A stretch of DNA of 64,000 nucleotides from an uncultured Dehalococcoidia bacterium (lineage in GTDB: Bacteria; Chloroflexota; Dehalococcoidia; Lucifugimonadales; CATOSD01). The notes under the pieces were generated by a model. The model was not told the origin of the DNA. It was given only the letters and a program-made list of their open reading frames with translations, and did no database searches. The DNA lies in NCBI GenBank assembly GCA_951812395.1, contig CATOSD010000001.1, positions 558,001-622,000 of the forward strand, given 5' to 3'. Shown one piece after another: positions 19,994-28,861 of the stretch. Position 1 is the first letter of the stretch, and each line of letters starts with the position of its first letter. Made by a program: the position numbers and the translations under genes.

Positions 19994-21081
19994 TGCGTGG
20001 CCTTCTCCCCACCTCCGCCGTCGCCGCGCTCGCCGTCCTGTTCGTCGCCTGCGGCTCGGACGCCCCGGACGAGCAAGAGGTGGTGATCAGTCTGACCGAG
20101 TCGATAATCGTACCCGGCTACGAGGCCGCCGCCGCTGCCTCTGGCGACCTCCGGCTCGCCCTGGAGACACTGTGCGCCCAGCCTTCCGAGGACGCGCTGG
20201 CGAACGCCCGGCAGGCGTGGCGAGACGCGCGGGCGCCGTGGAAGCGCACCGAGGCGACCTGGTTCGGCCCCGTGATGGATCGGCGCTCAGTGGGCCTCAT
20301 GGACTGGCCCGAGATCGAGCCGGACCGCATCGAGGCGATGCTCGCCGCCAATCCGGCTACAAGCGAAGACAGTGTCAGGGACGGCCTGGCGTCCACGCAG
20401 CGGGGCTTCGGAGCGGTCGAGTACCTGTTGTTCCAATTGGACGCGCTCGAACTGTTGTCCGACCGGCGCTCCGGGCGCTGCGAATTCCTGGTCGCGCTGG
20501 GTCTGGTGATCGATTCCGAGGCCAACGCCATAACGAAGGCCTGGGCGCAGGGCGGAGACGGCTTCCCCGCCTACAGCGAATACTTCACCGGCCGCTCCAA
20601 CGTCTCCCTGCTGACAAGCGAGGCGACTGCGGATGTGGTGAGGACGCAGGTGTTCCTGGTCCGCACCCTGGTCGACATGAGACTCGCGCCCGCGCTCGGG
20701 CTACGGGAAGGCGGCCCCGACCCGTCGGCGGTTCCCGGCGGAGCAGGCCGGAACGCTCTCAGCGATCTGCGCAACGAAGTGCTCGGCGTGAGAGACATGT
20801 ACGTGGGCGCGGGCGGCCCGGACGGTCTCGGCATATCTGACATAGTCCGAGGTTTGTCCGGTGATACCGATGAGCGTATGCGAGAGCACTTCGCCGCCGC
20901 CCTGGCGGCCATGGACGCCGTGACGCTGCCGCTGCGAACCTCGGTGGTGGAGAGGCCCGAGAAACTGCGGGCGGTGCACGACAGGCTCGCGGAGCTGCAG
21001 CGCACGCTGAACACGGAGGTCGTCAGCCTGCTGGGCGTTTCGGTCGGCTTCAGCGACACCGACGGGGACAGCACGCGCTAG
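19993..21081 (+). CDS. Imelysin-family lipoprotein, second copy
   Basis: 362 residues, lipobox LFVAC. Imelysin features are RQAWRDARAPWKRTEATWFG, RSVGLMDWPEIEPDRIEAML and RGFGAVEYLLFQLDALELL. The GxHxxE motif has lost its His (GAVEYLLF, Val in the His place), unlike the first copy. ATG is inside the stop of the DHOR gene (TGATG), so translation is coupled. The two imelysins may bind different ligands or form a pair around the di-heme protein; the lost His suggests the second has no metal site of the classic type. Confidence 0.87.
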   Translation: MRGLLPTSAVAALAVLFVACGSDAPDEQEVVISLTESIIVPGYEAAAAASGDLRLALETLCAQPSEDALANARQAWRDARAPWKRTEATWFGPVMDRRSVGLMDWPEIEPDRIEAMLAANPATSEDSVRDGLASTQRGFGAVEYLLFQLDALELLSDRRSGRCEFLVALGLVIDSEANAITKAWAQGGDGFPAYSEYFTGRSNVSLLTSEATADVVRTQVFLVRTLVDMRLAPALGLREGGPDPSAVPGGAGRNALSDLRNEVLGVRDMYVGAGGPDGLGISDIVRGLSGDTDERMREHFAAALAAMDAVTLPLRTSVVERPEKLRAVHDRLAELQRTLNTEVVSLLGVSVGFSDTDGDSTR

Positions 21082-21082
21082 C

Positions 21083-22495
21083 TCACAGCCCCTTGGGCGC
21101 CGGCAGAATCCAGCGCTTCGGCCCGATACCGGTCCCCGCCCCGGCGAGGTCCACGTCGGGGTCGACGAACCTCGCCGCCTCCCGGCCATTGAACGCGACA
21201 AACGCGTCCGCCCGCACCTCCACGCTCCGGCCCCGCCTCTCCGCGTCATCGGCGATGATGTGCGCAGTCGCCAGAATCATGTCCGGCTGGTAGGCCATTC
21301 GCTCCACCTGTAGCGCGGTCAGATACGCTTCCGGATAGGCCAGCCACTCCTCGCCCGTTTCGACGTCTGTTACCCTGAACCGCACCTGCCCCGTCTTTTC
21401 GGTCAGCATTACCCGCCAGGCGAACCGGTAGCCCTCCTCATTCCATCGCACGTTGCCGGGGTAAGCCCAGTGGCGCAACGGCATCGCTATCTGCACGAGC
21501 GCGAAGAGCGCCAGCGCGACGATGACGGCGCGAGATTGCCACGTGGCGCCGGGGGCGGGCGCCTCACTTGCTACGGTCGCCTGCGCGGGACGTCGCCGGA
21601 GGAACGCCGCCGCGCGACGCGGCCAGTCGGGGCGGAAGAACACCAGGCTTCCGGCGATCATGATCCAGGGGAACATGCCAATTGGAAACAGCAGCCACGT
21701 CATCACGTGGAACACAACCAGCGCGGCGTACGCGAAGGGCCTGGTCCGACGCCACAGCAGCCACCCGGCTATCGTCAGGTCGAACGCCGCGCCCGCCCAG
21801 CTCATCGCGTAAGCCACCCAGGCCTGCCCGAACAGCGGGCCCGCCAGCGGGACGTCGCCGCTGTTGTGCAGCCAGATGCGCAGCGGCTGTGCGTGGAACA
21901 GCCAGTCCGGGTTCAGCTTGGCGATCCCACCGAACACGTACACGACGCCCACCTGGGCCATTAGCGCCCAGACCACCCACCTGGGTATCGTGTCGTTTCG
22001 CAGCGAGGGGTCGCGCCGGGCATCCAGCGACGCGGTCCGGTGCAGGGGCAGGAAGATCATCAGCAGGCTCGCCAGGCTGACCCAGTAGTAGTGGTTCAGG
22101 TAGGTGGTCTTGTCGATGAGCTCCACGTATGTGAAGAGAAGAAAGAACGCGACAATCGACACGCGGTAGCGGTAGCCCAGCGCCACGCCGAGGCTGGCCA
22201 GGCCCAACAGGGCGAACAGGGCGTACATGCCCCAGCCCGGCCAGGGCTGCACCCACCAGAAGCCCGAATAGGTGAAGTGGTGTGCGGGCTCTATGTAGAG
22301 CTCGGAGATCCATCCCCTAGCCGCGAACCGGCAGACCGCGACGAGCCCAAGCAACCCGAACGCGACCCGAAACGCGGCGGCGGACCCAGCGCTCGTCGGC
22401 TGCGAGCCAAGCGCGTGAATACGGTCGAGGAAGGACACGACTGACGATGGAGGAAGCGTGCGCACGGGGCCCCTCCTGGTCTGCCAGGGTGACAT
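21083..22495 (-). CDS. HTTM-domain membrane protein (vitamin K-dependent carboxylase-like fold)
   Basis: About 470 residues. The HTTM core shows AFRVAFGLLGLVAVCRF, IDKTTYLNHYYWVSLASLLM and FGGIAKLNPDWLFHAQPLR, with HNSG and a His-rich FHVMTWLLFPIGMFPW segment. Then comes a C-terminal soluble part. It converges with the imelysin cluster and ends one base after it, so it is transcribed separately, but HTTM proteins recur next to imelysin/DHOR genes in other bacteria. Start is uncertain: ATG 22495 or an upstream GTG/ATG at 22528. Enzymatic role unknown. Confidence 0.82.
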   Translation of the reverse strand: MSPWQTRRGPVRTLPPSSVVSFLDRIHALGSQPTSAGSAAAFRVAFGLLGLVAVCRFAARGWISELYIEPAHHFTYSGFWWVQPWPGWGMYALFALLGLASLGVALGYRYRVSIVAFFLLFTYVELIDKTTYLNHYYWVSLASLLMIFLPLHRTASLDARRDPSLRNDTIPRWVVWALMAQVGVVYVFGGIAKLNPDWLFHAQPLRIWLHNSGDVPLAGPLFGQAWVAYAMSWAGAAFDLTIAGWLLWRRTRPFAYAALVVFHVMTWLLFPIGMFPWIMIAGSLVFFRPDWPRRAAAFLRRRPAQATVASEAPAPGATWQSRAVIVALALFALVQIAMPLRHWAYPGNVRWNEEGYRFAWRVMLTEKTGQVRFRVTDVETGEEWLAYPEAYLTALQVERMAYQPDMILATAHIIADDAERRGRSVEVRADAFVAFNGREAARFVDPDVDLAGAGTGIGPKRWILPAPKGL

Positions 22496-22646
22496 CAGCC
22501 TAACAGAAGCGCCGCCCGCCTCGCACACACCGTCGCCGACTCCCTGAGAAAGGCATCCCCAACTTCCACAGTCGCTGCGCCCAAGCTAAGGGGCACTGGA
22601 GAGGCGGCACCCTCCAGACCGGCTCGATACACGACGACATCTGGAG

Positions 22647-22718
22647 TACCCCCGGCGGGACTCGAACCCACGCGCCTAGCTCCGGAGGCTAGCGCTCTAT
22701 CCTCTGAGCTACGGGGGC
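22647..22718 (-). tRNA. tRNA-Arg (anticodon CCG)
   Basis: Cloverleaf on the minus strand: acceptor GCCCCCG / CGGGGGT, D stem GCTC/GAGC, anticodon stem CTAGC / GCTAG with loop CTCCGGA giving anticodon CCG, T arm GTGGG-TTCGAGT-CCCGC. Discriminator A; the CCA end is not encoded. Confidence 0.95.
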
Positions 22719-22956
22719 GTATCCACTCAACTATAGCAGGCGGCTACCCGGCGAACAACCGGCGCTCTCGCCGTCGCGGCCCGCCATGCCTTCTGTCAAC
22801 GGGTCCGTCGCGGGCGCTTCCACCGGCAGCGCCTGCGACCGCAGCCCCGGTCGGCCGGCCAGCGACATCCGGTCGTAGCCCAGCCGCATCGTGCAGTCGC
22901 ACAAGCCCCGCTCGAAAATGCTGGCGAATTGGTTGGGGATATTCGCCTCGAACGTG

Positions 22957-24270
22957 TTAGCCGTCGGCCGGTTCTCCTGCGGAGACCTCGCCTGCCATCT
23001 CGCCGGAGCGTGTGCCGGGCTTCTCGTCCTTGAAAAGCTGAGACAGCACTATCGGCGCCACTATCGTAGTCACCAGCGTCATCATAATCGTGACCCCGAA
23101 CAGCGAGTTGCCTATCAGGCCCTCAGTGATTCCTATGCTCGCCATGATCAGCGCCACCTCTCCCCGCGGCAACATGCCGAACCCGATCCTCATGGCGCCC
23201 CGGCGGTTGAAGTCCACCGCCAGCGACGGCAGCCCGGCGCCGAACACTTTGCCCAACGTCGCCAGGAGCGTCAGCACAAGTCCGAACCGCCACACGCTGC
23301 CAAGCTCGTTCACGTCCACCATCATCCCCGTCACCACGAAGAATATCGGCACCAGGAACGCGTACACGCCACTGAGAGGCGTCTCCAGCCGGCGCGCCAG
23401 GTCCGTCCCCGACAGCGCCAGCCCTATCGAAAACGCCCCGATGATCATCGCCAGCCCCGCCACGTCGGCCAACACCGCCGCCCCGAACGCCAGCGCCAGC
23501 GCCAGTGCTACCGACGCGCCGCTCACGTTGAATCGCCCGATCAGATTCGATATGTGCCTCGACAGCAGCACCCCTGCCACCGTCAGCACTATCCAGAACC
23601 CCAACGTGCGCACCACCACCAGGCTCGTGGACTGCAGCGACAGGTCTCCGCTGGTCCCGCTGGCCCCAATGCCCACCACAATCGTGAGCACGATTATCCC
23701 CAGCACGTCGTCGAGCACCGCCGCCGCCAGCGTGGTTACGCCCTCCGGGGTATCCAGCCGCCGCAGGTCGCCCAGCACCCGCACCGTGATTCCAATCGAC
23801 GTCGCGGTGCACACCGCCCCCATGAACAGCGCCTCTATGTCGCCGAACCCGTCCGCGTAGCCGAACAGCACCGTCGCGCCCGCGCCCAGCACGAACGGCG
23901 CCACAACCCCGCCCAGCGCCACCAGCGACGCCGGACCGGAGTAGCGCAGAAACTGCCTCAGGTCCGTTTCCAGCCCCGCCATGAACAGCAGCACTATCGC
24001 CCCCACCTCGGCCGTCGACTGCAGCACTTCGGCGATGGGAACGGCGATCGCGTGGTCGGCGCCGGCGGGACTGAAGTAGAAGAGCGGGCCCACGTACGGC
24101 AGATCGATACCGCCCAGAGCGAACGGGCCGATCAGAATGCCAACGCTGAGCTCGCCGATAACCGCCGGAACACGAAGGAACCGCTCCGCCACTTCTCCGC
24201 CCAGCTTGGCGGCCACGAGGATGATCGCGAGCTGGGCTACGAACATTGGGACGGTCAGGGCGGTTTCCAA
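22957..24270 (-). CDS. CPA2-family cation:proton antiporter (Kef/NapA type)
   Basis: 437 residues with 12-13 hydrophobic segments. Family motifs: RVPAVIGELSVGILIGPFAL, LLFMAGLETDLRQFLR, the unwound-helix VLDDVLGIIVLTIVVG carrying the paired Asp, and a helix near AFSIGLALSGTDLARRLE. There is no TrkA-N or USP domain; it ends soon after the last helix. The frame opens at TTG 24270, with ATG 24246 also possible. Transported ion (Na+ or K+) is not decided; the DD pair favours an electrogenic Na+/H+ type. Confidence 0.88.
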   Translation of the reverse strand: METALTVPMFVAQLAIILVAAKLGGEVAERFLRVPAVIGELSVGILIGPFALGGIDLPYVGPLFYFSPAGADHAIAVPIAEVLQSTAEVGAIVLLFMAGLETDLRQFLRYSGPASLVALGGVVAPFVLGAGATVLFGYADGFGDIEALFMGAVCTATSIGITVRVLGDLRRLDTPEGVTTLAAAVLDDVLGIIVLTIVVGIGASGTSGDLSLQSTSLVVVRTLGFWIVLTVAGVLLSRHISNLIGRFNVSGASVALALALAFGAAVLADVAGLAMIIGAFSIGLALSGTDLARRLETPLSGVYAFLVPIFFVVTGMMVDVNELGSVWRFGLVLTLLATLGKVFGAGLPSLAVDFNRRGAMRIGFGMLPRGEVALIMASIGITEGLIGNSLFGVTIMMTLVTTIVAPIVLSQLFKDEKPGTRSGEMAGEVSAGEPADG

Positions 24271-24310
24271 CAGTTGAGCATCCTGCGGCCAGCGTTAGAA
24301 TGTGTGAAAG

Positions 24311-24343
24311 GGCCGCCCTAAAGGCGGCCACAGAATTATATCA
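24311..24343 (-). promoter_or_regulatory. Extended -10 promoter with a hairpin at the mRNA 5' end, antiporter gene
   Basis: On the minus strand TGATATAAT (24343-24335) is a perfect extended -10. Seven bases on, the transcript would begin and immediately contain GGCCGCC-TTTAG-GGCGGCC (24329-24311), a perfect 7-bp stem. A hairpin at the extreme 5' end can protect an mRNA; no known riboswitch pattern was recognised. A second GC-rich stem, GGCGGCGC/GCGCCGCC, lies at 24372-24406. Confidence 0.55.
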
Positions 24344-24605
24344 TAGCCCACGAACGCCTTTGGCGCGGGACGGCGGCGCGCTGGATGCGCCCACGCGGGC
24401 GCCGCCCCTAAAGAGCCGGCGCCTCTGCTATGGCCAGTCAAATGGGCATGTAAAGTGCTTGACATTGTATAACGCAAAGTGCAATGATTATGCCGCCGTG
24501 AGAGACGCCGGGATTCTCGGCGTCGGCATTGCTTGAAATACCGCCAATCTAGCAATGCGCCGTGATTACTGCGCGGCCCTGTTCCATTATCTCATAGGGG
24601 GTCCA

Positions 24606-25598
24606 ATGAGAGTGCGTTATCCAGCGAAGGGTGTTGCCTTAGCCCTGATTTTTTCCTTGTTTTCCATCCTTGTGTTAGTAGCATGTACAGGTCCCCAGGG
24701 TGAACCTGGCTTGCCCGGCCTGCCCGGCAATCCGGGCAACCCCGGCGCCGCGGGGCCCCAGGGCGAGCCCGGTCTGCCCGGTCTGCCCGGAAATTCGGGT
24801 AACCCCGGCAACCCCGGTCCGCAGGGTCCGCAGGGCCCGGTGGGACCCCAGGGTGAACCCGGCACACCCGGCGTGTCGCCCGAAGCGATGATTGTGGTCA
24901 GCAGCGGCGTCATGTCGGTAGACGAGCCACTGAGCATACACGGCTCCGGCTTCCTGCCGGGAGAACCCGTAACGCTCGCGCTCGTTATCGACAACATCGT
25001 CAGCTACGTGGTCGGCGGCCGCACCGCTGAGCAGCCGGTCGCCAACGCGTCGGGCGCATTCTCCGTCAGCTTCGACTCCATCAGGGGCGGCGGCGGTGGC
25101 GAGCGCGGCGCTCTGGAGCGCGCTCCGGGCATCAGGACGATACGCGCCGAGGGCGAGGACGGCAGTAGAGCGAGCATGCCAGTGATAATCACTAGCGCGG
25201 ACGCGCCCGTGACCTCTGTGTCCTCCAGCCTCAGAGCCGAGGCAGAGACCGTGCTCATCCCGCCAAAGGGCGAAGAGGAGCTGGCTGAAGACGAAGACCC
25301 CGTGACCTATATCGACGTGATGATTTCGATCACGGGAGCGGGGTTCATGCCCGGCGAAGTCGTGACTCTAACCATCATCAACATGACGCCAGGCGCCGAC
25401 AAAATCCTGGTCGGCGGGGACGCCAACGACTCAGGCGCGTTCCAGCTCGCCACCACGCTGAGTGGACCCGCGCACGAGCCGGACACCCCGCGGGAAGACA
25501 TATCCATGCCCATAGAGGCCGGTGTCTACACCGTCCTCGCCGAGGGCAGCGTTGGCTCCGAGTCCACCGGTGCACTAGTGGTGCAAACGCTCAAGTAG
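24606..25598 (+). CDS. Collagen-like lipoprotein with IPT-like repeats
   Basis: 330 residues from ATG 24606. The signal peptide ends LVLVAC, then about 30 Gly-X-Y triplets with many Gly-Pro-Gln, Gly-Glu-Pro and Gly-Asn-Pro units (to about residue 85). This predicts a triple-helical stalk. The rest has two similar beta modules marked by [16 protein letters not shown] and [15 protein letters not shown]. It is probably a trimeric surface fibre. Upstream are TTGACA at 24459 and a leader hairpin GACGCCG/CGGCGTC at 24504-24524; a clear terminator follows. Confidence 0.85.
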   Translation: MRVRYPAKGVALALIFSLFSILVLVACTGPQGEPGLPGLPGNPGNPGAAGPQGEPGLPGLPGNSGNPGNPGPQGPQGPVGPQGEPGTPGVSPEAMIVVSSGVMSVDEPLSIHGSGFLPGEPVTLALVIDNIVSYVVGGRTAEQPVANASGAFSVSFDSIRGGGGGERGALERAPGIRTIRAEGEDGSRASMPVIITSADAPVTSVSSSLRAEAETVLIPPKGEEELAEDEDPVTYIDVMISITGAGFMPGEVVTLTIINMTPGADKILVGGDANDSGAFQLATTLSGPAHEPDTPREDISMPIEAGVYTVLAEGSVGSESTGALVVQTLK

Positions 25599-25632
25599 AC
25601 TCTGAGCCTCCGACAACTGAATAACTCGAACA

Positions 25633-25663
25633 AAGGCCCTCGCGGCGCAGCCGTGAGGGCCTT
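25633..25663 (+). terminator. Rho-independent terminator after the collagen-like gene
   Basis: Stem AAGGCCCTC...GAGGGCCTT extended inside by GCGG/CCGT, 13 pairs around loop CGCAG, followed by TTCTC. Thirty-five bases after the stop codon. Confidence 0.8.
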
Positions 25664-25832
25664 CTCACGTCCGTCCTCCCACCCATCTCCATCGTCATTC
25701 CGGCCCCCGGGCCGGAACTCAAGGGTATGTGGGGCGCCCCTTCCCCCTCGACGGTGTACAGATTCACCTGTGCTACACACCAACCCAGGAATGGCGCAGG
25801 CTGTTGAACAACTCTGCGGGGGTCGAACCACG

Positions 25833-26820
25833 GTGCGCCATCCACTCAAGGCCGTCGCCCTGATCCAGACGCTCCCCCTGTTAGCCACCCTTTTGGTCGC
25901 AGCCTGCGGAGAACTTCAGGTCGTACCTGTCCCGCCCGGCAGCACTGTCAGCCCGTCACAACCGGACCCGTCCCCACGCTCACTGATGGAAACAAAGTGA
26001 CTACACGCTGAGGAGCGGCGCGTATCCTGACCCGATGTTCATGGCGAGGAGCGAGGTCTTGTCCGTTGACGAGCCGCTGAACATCGTAGGCTCCGGCTTC
26101 CTGCCCGGTGAGCCTGTGACTCTCGTTCTGGTGATCGACGACGACGTCAGCTACGTCATCGGAGGCCGGATCGCCGAACAGCCCGTAGCCAACGCCGCGG
26201 GCGCGTTCTCCGTCAGGTACGACTCCATTCGCGTCGACGGCGGCGAGCGCGGCGTACTGAGACGCGCCCTGGGATACCGGACAATCCTCGCTGTGGGTGA
26301 GGACGGTAGCAGAGCGAGTTCGCCCGTGATGGTCACCAGCCTGTACGCGCCAGTGACCTCGGTACTCAGCAGCCTGACGGCCACCGCCGAAATCTGGCTC
26401 TACCACGAGTACAACGTCCTCGAAACCAAAATCACCGCCACCGGCGCTGGATTCATCCCCGGCGAAGCCGTGACCGTCACACTGTTCGACGCTACTCCCG
26501 GTACCGACAAGATCCTAGTGGGCGTCACCGCAGACTACTCCGGCGCGTTCATAGCGCAAGTTACCCTGTACGGTCCCACGCCTGCCGAAGGCGCCGACTA
26601 CGAGATGCCCATCACCCCCGGCGTCTACACTCTCCTCGCTGATGGCGACAGCGGCTCACTGGCCACCGTCTGTTCCCCCAACCCGCCGCTCGACGCACAC
26701 CGGAGCACTTCCCCAACAATGCCGAGTGTTGTAACATCGCAATACACCGCATATCACTCACCGGCAAAGGAGCGGACATGGGCAACTTGGGCGGCGGCGG
26801 CCTCATCGCTGCGGGCGTGA
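25833..26820 (+). pseudogene. Decayed paralogue of the collagen-like lipoprotein, collagen tract lost
   Basis: The N-terminal part (GTG 25833, VRHPLKAVALIQTLPLLATL then LVAACG) matches the signal peptide of the upstream lipoprotein, and this frame stops at 26000. A second frame from about 26035 carries [20 protein letters not shown] and [20 protein letters not shown], matching its beta modules nearly residue for residue. Between them the Gly-X-Y region is absent and the frame changes. At the 3' end the frame also leaves homology after YTLLADGDSGSLAT (about 26660) and runs on into the next gene. I read this as a tandem duplicate disabled by deletion and frameshift; the second frame could still be translated as a 261-residue protein but lacks any export signal. 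Confidence 0.65.
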
Positions 26821-26963
26821 TTCTGGTTTTTCTCGGCCTTGTACTGCGACTCGGCATCATAGACTGGCTGATTGATTTCACCGGCCTGCTGCTCATCATT
26901 ATCGGTATAGTGCTGGGAGTATTCGGACTCATCCAAATCTTCTCATCACGCAAAGGCTACTAA
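26778..26963 (+). CDS. Small two-helix membrane protein
   Basis: 61 residues, ATG with AAAGGAG eight bases upstream. Two hydrophobic stretches (LIAAGVILVFLGLVLRLGII and LLLIIIGIVLGVFGLIQIF) separated by DWLIDFTG, short basic tail. It resembles DUF6131-type small membrane proteins. It directly precedes pspA (68 bases) on the same strand, so it may serve the envelope-stress response; this is inference from position. Confidence 0.75.
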   Translation: MGNLGGGGLIAAGVILVFLGLVLRLGIIDWLIDFTGLLLIIIGIVLGVFGLIQIFSSRKGY

Positions 26964-27031
26964 CGCCACAACAGCTACAGTGCCCGCAACCGCAGCGCAC
27001 AGCACGACACACGCCAACCGGAGGAACCAAC

Positions 27032-27766
27032 ATGGGAATGCTTTCCAGAATGTCGACGATAGTCAGGGGCAAGATGAACCGCCTCATGGACAAGGCGGAG
27101 AACCCGGCGGAGTCGCTGGACGTCGCCTACGACAAGCAGATGGAGATGCTGCGAAACGTCAAGCGCGGCGTCGTCGAGATGGTGACCGCCAAGCGCCGGC
27201 TCGAGCTCCAGGCCGCCAAGGTGCAGGAAAACGTCGCCAAGCTCGACAGCCAGGCCAGGCAGGCGCTGGCCGCCGGACGCGAGGACCTGGCCCGCGTGGC
27301 GCTGCAGCGCAAGCAGGCGTCGCTTGCGGAGCTCGACGGGCTCGACCAGCAGATAGCCGGCCTTGAGCTCGAACAGGAAAAGCTCACCCTGGCCGAGCAG
27401 CGGCTGCAGAGCAAGGTCGCCGCGTTCCGCTCCAGAAAAGAGGTCATCAAGGCGCAGTACAGCGCCGCCCAGGCACAGGTGCGCATCGGCTCCGCGCTCT
27501 CCGGCATATCCGAGGAGATGGGCGACGTCACCCTAGCCGTCGAGCGCGCAGAGAACAAGACCGAGCAGATGCGCGCCCGCGCCGGCGCCATAGACGAGCT
27601 CGTTGAGGTCGGTGTGCTGGATGACTTTTCCGGCAGCGTCGACCCGCTGGACCGCGAGCTCGCCCAGATCACCGCCGGCCAGTCCGTGGACGACGAGTTG
27701 GCTCAGCTCAAGGCGTCGCTGCCCTCCGGCGAGCGCGACGCCCTGCCCGGAGGTGACCGCCGATGA
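27032..27766 (+). CDS. pspA: PspA/IM30 family membrane-remodelling protein
   Basis: 244 residues after GGAGGAACCAAC. Typical PspA: amphipathic N-terminal helix MGMLSRMSTIVRGKMNRLMD, the NPAESLDVAYDKQMEMLRNV segment, and long coiled-coil helices to about residue 190. In the ESCRT-III superfamily it coats and stabilises the cytoplasmic membrane under stress. It overlaps the PspAA gene by four bases (ATGA), as in other PspA-PspAA operons of Chloroflexota and Actinobacteria. No PspF- or PspC-like gene is nearby. Confidence 0.92.
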   Translation: MGMLSRMSTIVRGKMNRLMDKAENPAESLDVAYDKQMEMLRNVKRGVVEMVTAKRRLELQAAKVQENVAKLDSQARQALAAGREDLARVALQRKQASLAELDGLDQQIAGLELEQEKLTLAEQRLQSKVAAFRSRKEVIKAQYSAAQAQVRIGSALSGISEEMGDVTLAVERAENKTEQMRARAGAIDELVEVGVLDDFSGSVDPLDRELAQITAGQSVDDELAQLKASLPSGERDALPGGDRR

Positions 27767-28041
27767 TAGTGCGCATACTCACCGAGGGCCAATACAACCT
27801 CCCCGGCGCCTACATCGACGACCTCAACGCCATAGACAACGAGCTGGTCGAGGTGGTGGAGTCGGGGGACCGCGAGACTTTCGACCGCACGCTCAGGCAA
27901 ATGCTCGATCTCGTACGTGAGAACGGCACGCCCGTGCCCGTCGACGAGTTGGTCGAGTCGGACCTCGTCCTCCCCGAGCCGGACATCACCCTCGAGGAAG
28001 CAGGCGAACTCTTCGTCGGCGAAGGCCTCGTCCCCGACTAG
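27763..28041 (+). CDS. PspA-associated protein PspAA
   Basis: 92 residues. It has the PspAA plan: MIVRILTEGQYNLPGAYIDD, LNAIDNELVEVVESGDRETF, LLVRENGTPVP-like core (LVRENGTPVPVDELVESD) and the end EEAGELFVGEGLVPD. Translationally coupled to pspA. The family is a partner domain that accompanies PspA in lineages without the proteobacterial Psp system; biochemical role not established. Confidence 0.88.
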   Translation: MIVRILTEGQYNLPGAYIDDLNAIDNELVEVVESGDRETFDRTLRQMLDLVRENGTPVPVDELVESDLVLPEPDITLEEAGELFVGEGLVPD

Positions 28042-28053
28042 CCTCTGCCGCTA

Positions 28054-28103
28054 GTCCCTTCCCTCTCGCAGGAGGAAGCTCAGGATGGGGGCGTCGCTCC
28101 CCC
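28054..28103. repeat. Dispersed intergenic hairpin repeat, copy 1
   Basis: A diverged member of the family seen best at 39163-39200: TCCCTTCCCTCTCGCAGGAG then GAAGCTCAGGATGGGGGCG. Lies between pspAA and the methyltransferase. Confidence 0.75.
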
Positions 28104-28127
28104 GGCCAACACCAGAAAGGTTAAGCC

Positions 28128-28790
28128 TTGCCCGAAAACAACGACACCACACACCAGCCAGCGCCAGAGGACCGGATCCAGTGGATCTACGCGTCCACCG
28201 GAGTCGACGAGCTCGAAGAGCGCTACGACCAGTGGGCCGCCGACTACGACGCCGACCTCCTGAACGACTTCGGCTGGCTAGGCCCGCAGCAGGCCGCCGA
28301 CGTCTTCCGGCGCTACGTTCCCAAGTCAGCCCGCGTGCTGGACGCAGGCGCGGGCACCGGCCTGGTCGGCGAACGACTCAAGCGCCTTGGCTACTCCAAC
28401 ATCGAGGCCCTCGACCTCTCGCTCGGTATGCTCGAAGAGGCCCGCAAGAAGAACGCCTACACCGCCTTCCACCAGATGACGCTGGGCGAAACGCTGGACT
28501 TCCCGGACGGCGCGTTCGACGCGACGATATGCGTCGGCGTGCTCACGCTTGGGCACGCCCCCGCCCGCTCGCTGCGCGAGCTTGTCCGGGTTACAGGAGT
28601 GGGCGGCCACGTGGTGTTCACGCTGCGCCCGGACGTGTACGAGAACAACGGTTTCAGAGAGGTCCAGGACGAACTGACCGTGACCGGCAGTTGGGTGTTC
28701 GAAGAGGCCACCGAACCCCTGGCTTCCCTGCCGAAGGGCGAACCCGACGTGGTGTTCCAGGTGTGGGTGTACCGAGTGGGCCGCAGTTAG
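28128..28790 (+). CDS. Class I SAM-dependent methyltransferase
   Basis: 220 residues, TTG start with AGAAAGG seven bases upstream. SAM-binding motif I is VLDAGAGTGLVGERL, motif II ALDLSLGMLEEARKK, motif IV FDATICVGVLTLGHAP. An N-terminal YDQWAADYDADLLNDFGW is typical of WBSCR27-like/small-molecule methyltransferases. Substrate unknown. It stands alone between two repeat elements. Confidence 0.85.
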   Translation: MPENNDTTHQPAPEDRIQWIYASTGVDELEERYDQWAADYDADLLNDFGWLGPQQAADVFRRYVPKSARVLDAGAGTGLVGERLKRLGYSNIEALDLSLGMLEEARKKNAYTAFHQMTLGETLDFPDGAFDATICVGVLTLGHAPARSLRELVRVTGVGGHVVFTLRPDVYENNGFREVQDELTVTGSWVFEEATEPLASLPKGEPDVVFQVWVYRVGRS

Positions 28791-28860
28791 TTGTCAGTAG
28801 TCAGTCGGCAGTGGCGCTGACGCGGCGCCACGAACTCAAAACTGACCACTGAAGACTAAC
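28788..28860. repeat. Nested inverted repeat between convergent genes (likely bidirectional terminator)
   Basis: Outer arms of 19 bases (28788-28806 and 28842-28860; TTAGTTGTCAGTAGTCAGT against its near reverse complement, 16 of 19 matching). The inner arms are GTGGCGC (28812-28818) and GCGCCAC (28826-28832). The left arm includes the methyltransferase stop codon; the GMC gene ends two bases after the right arm. Confidence 0.75.
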
Positions 28861-28861
28861 C

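Noticed and set aside
22719..22956. Possible C-terminal gene fragment on the minus strand (FASIFERGLCDCTMRLGYDR)
   Set aside because: Considered as a DUF6351-like tail, but the match was too weak and no start or ribosome site was found.
22891..24321. Plus-strand open frame opposite the CPA2 antiporter
   Set aside because: His/Arg/Gln-rich shadow with no motif; the minus strand encodes a clear membrane transporter.
24311..24406. Riboswitch in the antiporter leader
   Set aside because: The GC-rich stems do not fit any riboswitch consensus I know; kept only as hairpins at the mRNA 5' end.
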